Made by a program: the position numbers and the translations under genes. Positions 57,500-64,000 of a stretch of 64,000 nucleotides of DNA are shown here, in pieces (the first letter of the stretch is position 1; every line of letters begins with the position of its first letter). This stretch comes from Butyrivibrio sp. GTDB taxonomy: Bacteria; Bacillota; Clostridia; Lachnospirales; Lachnospiraceae. Where the stretch lies: contig NZ_JAFRGN010000011.1 in the NCBI RefSeq assembly GCF_017433805.1, positions 1 through 64,000 of the forward strand. The letters run 5' to 3'. The notes under the pieces are model-generated. The model saw only the letters and a list, made by a program, of their open reading frames with translations, was not told the origin of the DNA and ran no database searches.

Positions 57500-58105
57500 A
57501 TGGTAATAAAAAACGTTAATCTAGAGACAGTATGTGGAATCACTAGTACCCTTCCAGACAACATTCATCCTGAATTTGCTTTTGCTGGAAAGAGTAATGT
57601 AGGTAAGAGCTCCCTTATAAATGGAATCATGAACCGTAAGAACTACGCCAGAACATCACAGGAACCTGGCAAGACTCAGACCATCAACTACTACAATATC
57701 AACGATGAGTTCTACCTTGTGGATCTTCCTGGATATGGCTTTGCAAGAGTACCTGAGAAGGTTAAGGAGCAGTGGGGTAAGATGATTGAAAATTATCTGC
57801 ACACCTCCAGGCAGCTTCTGCGTGTCTTCCTTCTCATTGATATCAGACACGAACCATCTGCCAATGATGTTCAGATGTATAAGTGGATAGTTCATCAGGG
57901 CTTCCAGCCAGTTATCATTGCTACCAAATCCGATAAGATCAAGAAGTCTCAGCATGAGAAGCACCTTAATATGCTCCGCAATACACTTGGACTTCCAGAA
58001 GACATCAAGATTTTCCCCTAGTCCGCACTTTCCAAGGAAGGTCGTCAGGAGATTTATGATTTCATGGACGAACTTCTGAGTGAGGCAGCCTCACAGGTGG
58101 AATAA
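57500..58105 (+). CDS. engB: EngB/YsxC ribosome-assembly GTPase, interrupted by one in-frame TAG
   Basis: An essential GTPase for 50S assembly. The P-loop GKSNVGKSSLING, DLPGYGFARVPEK and TKSDK specify the G domain. A TAG at 58019-58021 follows residue 173 (IFP); the frame then continues SALSKEGRQEIYDFMDELLS to a TAA at 58103-58105, giving 201 codons, normal for the family. In relatives this position is the aromatic residue of (V/I)(I/V)PFS(S/A), so TAG replaces a Phe/Tyr codon, as in fusA. Apart from the TAG the gene looks intact. AAAGGAG precedes the ATG. Confidence 0.88.
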
Positions 58106-58112
58106 AAGATAT

Positions 58113-58277
58113 GGCAAGTTCGTAGAAATACGCAGTTCTCGGACGAGGAGATAATTACCCAAATTAAAAAACAGATAAATGTCGATTTCTCTGAATAACA
58201 TGAAATGAGACATTTATCTGTTTTTGAATTTAAGGTAATTACGACACAGACGAAAACAAGTATTTCTACGAATTGCC
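58113..58277. repeat. 165-bp nearly palindromic element
   Basis: GGCAAGTTCGTAGAAATAC (58113-58131) is repeated inverted as GTATTTCTACGAATTGCC (58260-58277); inside it ATTACC/GGTAAT and a 23-bp pair (58161-58183 with 58209-58231, one mismatch) form a long stem. TAT flanks both ends (58110-58112 and 58278-58280), as a short target duplication might. It could be a MITE-like element, or act as the terminator between engB and clpX. Confidence 0.6.
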
Positions 58278-58281
58278 TATG

Positions 58282-59550
58282 TTATTTAGCCTGTTTTAAT
58301 TTCTTCTGATCCTTGTGTACAATGAGTGGTCTGCTAGTTCCATCTACAGATGCATCTGTAATTACGCACTCACTGATAGTATCATCTGATGGAATCTCAT
58401 ACATAACATCCATCATAGTCTTCTCCATGATTGAGCGAAGCCCACGGGCTCCAGTCTCTCTCTCGTAAGCCATCTCAGCGATTCTGTGAACAGCCTCATC
58501 CTCGAATGTAAGTTTAACATCATCAAAATCAAAGAGCTTCTGATACTGCTTAACAAGAGCATTCTTGGGCTCTGTGAGGATTCTCATAAGAGCTTCCTTG
58601 GAAAGTCCCTCAAGAGTTACTGTGATAGGCACACGTCCTACAAACTCAGGGATAAGTCCAAACTTAACGAGATCCTGAGGTGTTACCTCTTTGAGCACTT
58701 CTCCGATTTCTCTCTCAGATTTGTCTGCAATCTCTGCATTAAATCCGATTGAATTACGGTCAAGTCTTGCCTCGACAATCTTATCAAGACCATCAAAAGC
58801 ACCACCACAGATAAAGAGAATGTTACTAGTATCAATCTGAATAAGCTCCTGATGAGGATGCTTACGTCCGCCCTGAGGAGGAACACTTGCAACAGTACCT
58901 TCTACAATCTTAAGAAGTGCCTGCTGAACGCCTTCACCTGATACGTCACGTGTAATAGAAACATTCTCGCTCTTCTTGGTAATCTTATCTATCTCATCGA
59001 TATAAACAATACCATACTGAGCTCTCTCAATATCATAATCTGCATTCTGGATGAGCTTGAGAAGAATATTCTCAACGTCCTCACCTACGTATCCAGCCTC
59101 TGTAAGAGTTGTTGCATCTGCAATAGCAAAAGGTACGTTGATGATCTTGGCCAAAGTCTGTGCAAGATATGTCTTACCAGATCCTGTAGGTCCGATCATA
59201 ATAATATTACTCTTCTGAAGCTCTACATCATTCTTGTCATCATTCTTGGGAGCAAGGACTCTCTTATAATGATTGTAAACAGAAACTGCCAATACCTTCT
59301 TAGCTTCATCCTGTCCGATTACATACTCGTCAAGGAAGTTTCTGATCTCAGCAGGCTTTAAAAGATTGATCTGCTGAGTTCTGTCAGACATAGGCTCATC
59401 TTCGAATTCTTCCTCGATGATATCTGCACAGATGTCTACACATTCATCACAAATGTATACTCCTGCAGGTCCTGCTATTAACTTTTTAACCTGATCCTGT
59501 GTCTTATTACAGAAAGAGCACCTGATCTCACCGGAATTTTTTCCTGCCAT
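58282..59550 (-). CDS. clpX: ClpX ATPase subunit
   Basis: A 422-residue AAA+ unfoldase that feeds ClpP. The N-terminal zinc finger is complete (C11, C14, C34, C37). Walker [16 protein letters not shown], Walker B YIDEIDK and the [18 protein letters not shown] and IPEFVGRVP regions are normal. It follows clpP with a 12-nt gap in the usual order. ATG start. Confidence 0.99.
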   Translation of the reverse strand: MAGKNSGEIRCSFCNKTQDQVKKLIAGPAGVYICDECVDICADIIEEEFEDEPMSDRTQQINLLKPAEIRNFLDEYVIGQDEAKKVLAVSVYNHYKRVLAPKNDDKNDVELQKSNIIMIGPTGSGKTYLAQTLAKIINVPFAIADATTLTEAGYVGEDVENILLKLIQNADYDIERAQYGIVYIDEIDKITKKSENVSITRDVSGEGVQQALLKIVEGTVASVPPQGGRKHPHQELIQIDTSNILFICGGAFDGLDKIVEARLDRNSIGFNAEIADKSEREIGEVLKEVTPQDLVKFGLIPEFVGRVPITVTLEGLSKEALMRILTEPKNALVKQYQKLFDFDDVKLTFEDEAVHRIAEMAYERETGARGLRSIMEKTMMDVMYEIPSDDTISECVITDASVDGTSRPLIVHKDQKKLKQAK

Positions 59551-59562
59551 TATTACTCCTTT

Positions 59563-60165
59563 TTACTTATCTGCCTTCTCACTAGGACGATTCTCAATGA
59601 TAGAATCGATAAGGCCATAATCAAGAGCTTCCTGTGCTGAAAGCCAGTTATCTCTCTCTGTATCTGCTGCTACCTGCTCATAAGTCTTGCCAGTATTAGC
59701 AGCAAGCATTCTGTTCATCTTCTCTTTGGTCTTGAGGATATGCTTGGCAGCAATCTCAATCTCTGTCGCCTGTCCCTGTGTTCCACCAAGAGGCTGGTGA
59801 ATCATAACCTCAGCGTTAGGAAGAGCCATTCTCTTGCCCTTAGCACCGCCTGCGAGAAGGAAAGCGCCCATGCTGGCAGCCATACCAATACAGATTGTGC
59901 TGACATCGCACTTAATATAATTCATAGTGTCATAAATAGCCATTCCGGAAGAAATCTCTCCTCCTGGGCTATTGATGTACATATGGATATCCTTGTTAGG
60001 ATCTTCTGCCTCAAGGAACAGGAGCTGAGCAACTATAGTACTAGCTGATGCAGCATTAACCTCTTCTCCAAGGAATACAATTCTCTCTTTTAAAAGTCTG
60101 GAATAGATATCGTAGGATCTCTCTCCACGGCTTGTCTGTTCAATGACGTAAGGTATTAAACTCAT
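59563..60165 (-). CDS. clpP: ClpP protease subunit
   Basis: A serine protease subunit of about 200 residues. The catalytic Ser lies in GMAASMGAF (about residue 98) and His in [10 protein letters not shown] (about 123); [10 protein letters not shown] and the head region are normal. ATG 60165 has AAGGAAG upstream; an upstream TTG would only add six residues. It precedes clpX but is separated from tig by the QueC-like gene, so it is transcribed from its own promoter. Confidence 0.98.
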   Translation of the reverse strand: MSLIPYVIEQTSRGERSYDIYSRLLKERIVFLGEEVNAASASTIVAQLLFLEAEDPNKDIHMYINSPGGEISSGMAIYDTMNYIKCDVSTICIGMAASMGAFLLAGGAKGKRMALPNAEVMIHQPLGGTQGQATEIEIAAKHILKTKEKMNRMLAANTGKTYEQVAADTERDNWLSAQEALDYGLIDSIIENRPSEKADK

Positions 60166-60224
60166 TTCCATCTTCCTTTCCAATTACAGTAATGGTGATA
60201 CAAAGCAAAAAACACACCAATTAC

Positions 60225-60253
60225 ATTATAATGTAATATTTGACATTTGTAAA
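60225..60253 (-). promoter_or_regulatory. clpPX promoter
   Basis: TTTACA (60248-60253 on the minus strand), 17 bp, TATAAT (60225-60230), about 60 bp before clpP. No CtsR-type tandem repeat is visible. Confidence 0.82.
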
Positions 60254-60270
60254 AGAGATACAGTTTATAA

Positions 60271-60301
60271 ATAAGGACTGAGCACCATATGTGCACAGTC
60301 C
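60271..60301 (-). terminator. Terminator of the QueC-like gene
   Basis: GGACTG (60275-60280) pairs with CAGTCC (60296-60301), with an inner GCAC/GTGC stem; TTATTT follows on the minus strand, 13 nt past the stop codon. Confidence 0.7.
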
Positions 60302-60314
60302 ACCTCATAAAGCA

Positions 60315-61121
60315 TTATCTATATAAACTCATTTTCCTGCACAAGAAACCTGTAACAGCATAGCTGTTTCTGGTTCCTACTACCTTGGCAGCTCTTTTGA
60401 ACAATTTATATCTTTTTTGACCATTATCAGGAATGAGCCATTCCATATCACATTCCATTTTTTGTTGGCAAGGACGGCAATATCCACATGGCTCTCCATT
60501 TATAGGGACAAAACAAAACCAAATGTTTTCGATAATATTCTCACATTTCCACTCATGAACAAGTTCAACCATTCTGGTTTCTGTTATAACATGAATCGGA
60601 AATGTAAAATTGCCAAAAACCAAACTAAAATCAGGGCTTGATTTCTCTTTATTTACATAATAGTTGTTATCCCTATGTTCCATAGATCCCATGGTAGCAA
60701 TCGCCTTGCTGCAGCCACCATATTCTCCATTTGGCTGTTCTATGCCAACTTCTATGCCTGGGTATTCTAATGCAAGTCTTGCCAGCCATTCATACTGTGT
60801 TCCTAATATAATTTCAGAAGCAATTCTGTTATAAGCTGCAGAAATCTCTTCGTTTGCTGGTATGCTATCCTTTTCTACTATCATTAAATCTAATATTTCA
60901 TTAACCCCTATTTCCCTGAGCATAGGGATCATTTTTTCCATTCTTTGAATCTCAATAGCCTCACTCTTACGGCCATTTCCAGAAACATAAACAGGCTGAA
61001 CCACCTCTGGTTCTCCAACATGTTCCTTCTGTATTTGAATCATTCTAAAGGTCGAATCAAATCCCCCTGTCCACAAAACATATCTATCGGGCTTAATCTC
61101 CTGGTTCAATGTTTCTTCCAT
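60315..61121 (-). CDS. QueC-like PP-loop enzyme
   Basis: A QueC-family protein of about 268 residues. The ATP-pyrophosphate loop LWTGGFDSTF lies near the start, and the C-terminal zinc site CFVPINGEPCGYCRPC has the exact QueC spacing (C-x8-C-x2-C-x2-C). True QueC makes preQ0 from CDG; the middle here (VEKDSIPANEE ... GIEVGIEQPNGEYGG) is unlike typical QueC and no queuosine genes are nearby. QueC-like enzymes also serve in base modification and defence (QatC-type). ATG 61121 has AGGAGG; a start at 61142 is upstream of it. It interrupts the usual tig-clpP neighbourhood. Confidence 0.78.
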   Translation of the reverse strand: MEETLNQEIKPDRYVLWTGGFDSTFRMIQIQKEHVGEPEVVQPVYVSGNGRKSEAIEIQRMEKMIPMLREIGVNEILDLMIVEKDSIPANEEISAAYNRIASEIILGTQYEWLARLALEYPGIEVGIEQPNGEYGGCSKAIATMGSMEHRDNNYYVNKEKSSPDFSLVFGNFTFPIHVITETRMVELVHEWKCENIIENIWFCFVPINGEPCGYCRPCQQKMECDMEWLIPDNGQKRYKLFKRAAKVVGTRNSYAVTGFLCRKMSLYR

Positions 61122-61161
61122 ACTTTTCCTCCTAATCCTCAAAAGAATAACATGAATAAAT

Positions 61162-61191
61162 AATAGTCCTACGACTTGTCGTAGGACTATT
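61162..61191 (-). terminator. Perfect palindrome after tig
   Basis: AATAGTCCTACGAC and GTCGTAGGACTATT (14-bp arms, 2-nt gap) directly past the tig stop; the minus strand continues ATTTATTC. A likely terminator for tig. Confidence 0.8.
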
Positions 61192-61201
61192 ATAAACTTT
61201 A

Positions 61202-62665
61202 TTAAGCCTCTTCTTCAGTCTTCTTCTTTCTAGTTGTTCTCTTTGGCTTCTCCTCAGCAGTCTCATCAGCTGCCTTCTTAGTTGTCTTTCTTGTTGTTGT
61301 CTTCTTAGCTGGCTTCTCCTCAGCGTCCTTGTCAGCTGCAGCCTTCTTAGCCACAGTCTTCTTAGCTGCTGCCTTCTTAGCGCCTTCCTTAACGTTCTCT
61401 ACAAGGAAGTCTGCTGCCTTCTGAACTGTGAGATCCTCACGCATTGTCTTAAGCTCAGCATCGCCCATAAGACCTTTAAGCTTGTCAGCATCCATCTTGT
61501 ACTGCTCTGCCATCTTAGCAAGCTCTGCATCGAAATCATCATCAGATACTGTGATCTTCTCAGCCTCAGCTACTGCCTCGAGAACAAGTCTAGCCTGAAT
61601 TCTCTCGATAGCCTGTGGTCTAACCTGCTCAAGCATCTTGTCTACAGTGTTACCTGTATACTGCATGTACTGATCGAAGTTCATACCCTGCATCTGAAGT
61701 CTCTGAGCAAAATCGTTAACGATCTGTCTCTGCTGAGTCTCGATCATAGCCTCAGGAAGCTCCATCTCTGAATCTTCGATAACAGCCTTAACTACGAGAT
61801 CCTCTCTCTTAGCCTTCTCATCAGCTGTCTTACGCTCTACAAGCTTATTCTTAACATCTTCCTTGTACTCAGCAAGTGTATCGAACTCTGAAATCTCGCT
61901 AGCGAACTCATCGTTAAGCTCAGGAAGTTCCTTAGCCTTGATAGCCTTAACTGTGCACTTGAATGTTGCAGCCTTACCTGCAAGATCCTCTGCCTGGTAA
62001 TTCTCAGGGAATGTTACGTTAACATCGCCTTCCTTACCAACTTCGAATCCAACGAGTTGCTCTTCGAATCCAGGAATGAATGCACCAGAACCGATTGTAA
62101 GAGGATAATCTGTTCCCTTACCGCCCTGGAATGCAACTCCATCAACAAATCCTTCAAAATCAAGAGTTACGATATCACCGTTCTGAACTGCTCTATCTGT
62201 AACATCTACTGTTCTAGCGTTTGTGTTGCGCTGCTTGTCGATCTCAGCATCAACATCTGCGTCTGTTACGTCTACGTCCATCTTAGGAACTTCTACGCCC
62301 TTATATTTACCGAGCTTAACTGGTGGCTTAAGAGCTACTTCTGCTGTAAAGATGAAATCCTTACCAGCCTCAAGCTGCTCAACGTCGATCTTAGGTGAAG
62401 ATACAACGCTCTCGCCGCACTCTTCAACTGCCTTAGGATATTCTGACTCGATGAGCTCGTTAGCTGCATCCTCATAGAATACTCCCTTACCATACATCTG
62501 CTCGATCATCTTACGTGGAGCCTTACCCTTACGGAATCCAGGAAGCTGAATCTTGTTCTTATTCTTCTCATATGCGCTCTGCATAGCCTTCTCAAGCTGG
62601 TCTGCAGAAACTGTGATTTTAAGCTTAGCCATGCTCTTCTCGAGCTTTTCTACTGTTACGCTCAT
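61202..62665 (-). CDS. tig: Trigger factor with basic C-terminal tail
   Basis: A ribosome-bound chaperone and peptidyl-prolyl isomerase. The N-terminal ribosome-binding domain (GFRKGKAPRKMIEQ is the docking loop), the PPIase domain (about 160-245) and the C-terminal helical arms are complete. About 60 extra residues at the end are Lys/Ala/Thr-rich (KKAAAKKTVAKKAAADKD and similar), like histone H1 tails. ATG 62665 follows an AGGAGG at 13 nt, a longer gap than usual; ATG 62704 gives a longer reading. Confidence 0.96.
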   Translation of the reverse strand: MSVTVEKLEKSMAKLKITVSADQLEKAMQSAYEKNKNKIQLPGFRKGKAPRKMIEQMYGKGVFYEDAANELIESEYPKAVEECGESVVSSPKIDVEQLEAGKDFIFTAEVALKPPVKLGKYKGVEVPKMDVDVTDADVDAEIDKQRNTNARTVDVTDRAVQNGDIVTLDFEGFVDGVAFQGGKGTDYPLTIGSGAFIPGFEEQLVGFEVGKEGDVNVTFPENYQAEDLAGKAATFKCTVKAIKAKELPELNDEFASEISEFDTLAEYKEDVKNKLVERKTADEKAKREDLVVKAVIEDSEMELPEAMIETQQRQIVNDFAQRLQMQGMNFDQYMQYTGNTVDKMLEQVRPQAIERIQARLVLEAVAEAEKITVSDDDFDAELAKMAEQYKMDADKLKGLMGDAELKTMREDLTVQKAADFLVENVKEGAKKAAAKKTVAKKAAADKDAEEKPAKKTTTRKTTKKAADETAEEKPKRTTRKKKTEEEA

Positions 62666-62724
62666 GTTACTATTGTTTCCTCCTAAAAAATGTCTCTGCC
62701 CCATTTGGGCACAATCGCTTTCAG

Positions 62725-62733
62725 ATTATATCA
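62725..62733 (-). promoter_or_regulatory. Extended -10 promoter of tig
   Basis: TGATATAAT on the minus strand (62725-62733) is an extended -10 element; no good -35 lies at 17 bp, which extended promoters tolerate. A GTGGT/ACCAC inverted repeat (about 62736-62754) lies just upstream. Confidence 0.5.
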
Positions 62734-62777
62734 CAGTGGTTTACAAATTACCACACTTTTTTATTATAAATGCATGT

Positions 62778-63329
62778 CTATTTTTCTTGAATTTTTTCAA
62801 GACTCATCTGGGAGTTTGAATATCGCCTGTCTCCGGTTACATCCTCATAAAACCACTTGGCAGGATTATAATTACTGGCAGCTTCTTCTGACGGAAACTC
62901 TACTTCTGCCAGAATTCGTCCTTCAAAAGGAGCCTTGAATACATCAAGCTCTATCTTTATTTCGCCTTTACTCACAGCCTCTTTTAACTTAATATCTTTA
63001 TCCATATACTCCTTGGAGAAAGCATCTTCGTTGATAGGTATAAGATATCTTCTCTTTCTTATCATGTTTCCATCTGCCTTAGCAGACATATGCTCGTAGC
63101 TTATCTGATCTAGTGGCATATTATACTCAACCTGTCCGATGCCATTATCATGGGTTTTATCATCAAAAGGAGTCCCTTTATAAGTCATATAGTAAATATC
63201 ATCCTCTCTCCTAACCCTGATAGCCGGATGAACATTAAGATACCCTTGTTCTATTTCATGATAAGGATAAGCTTCCAGATTAAATGGAATCTCTTTTACT
63301 GTATATTTCTTCTCTATTTCGATTCCCAT
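62778..63329 (-). CDS. CYTH-domain triphosphate-tunnel protein
   Basis: A CYTH-superfamily protein of about 183 residues: GIEIEKKYTV carries the ExExK-type signature at its start, IRVRREDDIYYMTYKG and MIRKRRYLIP line the tunnel with Arg/Lys, and ILAEVEFPSEEAA closes it. Members hydrolyse inorganic or nucleoside triphosphates or make cyclic AMP. ATG 63329 has GAAGGGA upstream. It ends in TAG; read-through would add ten residues before TAA. Confidence 0.9.
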   Translation of the reverse strand: MGIEIEKKYTVKEIPFNLEAYPYHEIEQGYLNVHPAIRVRREDDIYYMTYKGTPFDDKTHDNGIGQVEYNMPLDQISYEHMSAKADGNMIRKRRYLIPINEDAFSKEYMDKDIKLKEAVSKGEIKIELDVFKAPFEGRILAEVEFPSEEAASNYNPAKWFYEDVTGDRRYSNSQMSLEKIQEK

Positions 63330-63473
63330 ATTATATCCCTTCCATTGCATGATTATGTTTTTATGATCACCATATCACTATACACTATTTTTCTATGTTT
63401 AAACCATGCTTTCAGGTAATCTCTGTGGTAAAATTGTTGTAAAAATTTATATTTCATGCAAAGGGGAAAGACT

Positions 63474-64000
63474 ATGGCAAATACGGCGATTTTTTTAGCA
63501 GATGGATTTGAAGAAATAGAAGCTCTCACTGTTGTTGATCTTCTCAGAAGAGCTGGCATTACAATAACTACAGTATCAATCATGGGAAGGAAAGAGGTTA
63601 CTGGTTCCCACGACATTACCGTTATAGCTGATGCTCTTATTGATGAGATAAATTTTGATGATCTTCACATGCTTATTCTCCCAGGAGGAATGCCAGGAAC
63701 TACAAATCTTGGTGCATGCAAAGAGCTTACTGACAAGATTCTGGAATTCAACGAGCAGGGCAAGATGCTCTGTGCAATATGTGCCGCCCCAACAGTTTTC
63801 GGAAAATTAGGAATATTAAAGGGCATAAAGGCCTGCTGCTATCCAGGCTATGAGGTTGATCTTACAGGTGCAGATGTACAGACATCACCTGTTACAGTCG
63901 ATGGTCACTTTATCACAAGCCGTGGAATGGGAACTGCTATAGAGTTCGGACTTGCCATCATCTGTCATTTCATGGATGGAAATGCCGCTAATAACATGGC
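63474..64000 (+). CDS. DJ-1/PfpI family protein (partial, window end)
   Basis: The start of a DJ-1/PfpI-type protein: AIFLADGFEEIEALTVVDLL at the N-terminus, LILPGGMPGTTNL and the catalytic-Cys region MLCAICAAPTVF, with ITSRGMGTAIEFGLA near the end. Only the last few residues are cut off. AGGGGAAAG precedes the ATG. DJ-1-like proteins act as stress chaperones or deglycases; the role here is unknown. It faces away from the CYTH gene across a 144-bp gap. Confidence 0.92.
   Translation, partial: MANTAIFLADGFEEIEALTVVDLLRRAGITITTVSIMGRKEVTGSHDITVIADALIDEINFDDLHMLILPGGMPGTTNLGACKELTDKILEFNEQGKMLCAICAAPTVFGKLGILKGIKACCYPGYEVDLTGADVQTSPVTVDGHFITSRGMGTAIEFGLAIICHFMDGNAANNM

Noticed and set aside
63353..63616. 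An 87-residue minus-strand ORF over the DJ-1 start
   Set aside because: It lies opposite the well-supported DJ-1 gene and has no site or motif.

Overview
The window reads as a low-to-moderate-GC Firmicutes chromosome, most likely a gut or rumen Lachnospiraceae close to Butyrivibrio/Pseudobutyrivibrio. This is inferred from the rplJL-rpoBC-rpsL-rpsG-fusA-tuf order, tig/clpP/clpX, a large modular pectate lyase with wall-binding repeats, DUF4250, and consensus TTGACA/TATAAT promoters with strong AGGAGG ribosome sites. Nearly all genes lie on the minus strand. No rRNA, tRNA or CRISPR was seen.

Layout. 1-2.6 kb: an IS110-family element with a candidate bridge-RNA region, then a toxin-antitoxin pair whose toxin joins a MazF/PemK domain to a NUDIX-like domain. 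2.8-16.8 kb: the translation/transcription core (tuf, fusA, rpsG, rpsL, rpoC, rpoB, rplL, rplJ) with four promoters, an L10 leader and several terminators. 16.8-23.2 kb: secreted pectate lyase under a cre-like operator, thrS, a secreted protein and a SEC-C protein. 23.3-36.2 kb: a RiPP/lasso-type cluster. A 63-residue precursor on the plus strand sits between two minus-strand operons: B2 protease-ABC exporter-response regulator-kinase on one side, and a nine-gene operon on the other that mixes lasso-type genes (PqqD-like RRE, HPrK-like kinase, nucleotidyltransferase, asparagine-synthetase-like cyclase) with glycan genes (Alg14/Alg13-like pair, polyprenyl glycosylphosphotransferase, GT2, GT32). 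36.4-40.5 kb: two paralogous GT-C-like membrane proteins and an acyltransferase. 40.7-44.2 kb: dapF, a methyltransferase, a small membrane exporter and hisC. 44.3-49.8 kb: a capsule-control operon (CpsB phosphatase, CpsC/Wzz, CpsD tyrosine kinase, DUF5011-like protein, LCP ligase, a sortase-fold lipoprotein lacking its catalytic residues, a secreted coiled-coil protein). 50-57.3 kb: a cNMP-binding protein, DUF4250, clpB, cobalamin adenosyltransferase, a MetH-activation-like protein, GT8, DUF308 and an acyltransferase. 57.5-64 kb: engB, a 165-bp palindrome, clpX, clpP, a QueC-like enzyme, tig, a CYTH protein and a DJ-1 protein cut by the window end.

Most notable: (1) fusA and engB, both normally essential, each carry one in-frame TAG at an aromatic position with the frame intact on both sides, in a window where only 3 of 57 complete genes end in TAG; (2) the lasso-type RiPP genes are interleaved with surface-glycan genes, and the precursor fits no canonical core; (3) a sortase-fold lipoprotein in the capsule operon has lost the Cys, His and apparently the Arg of the triad.
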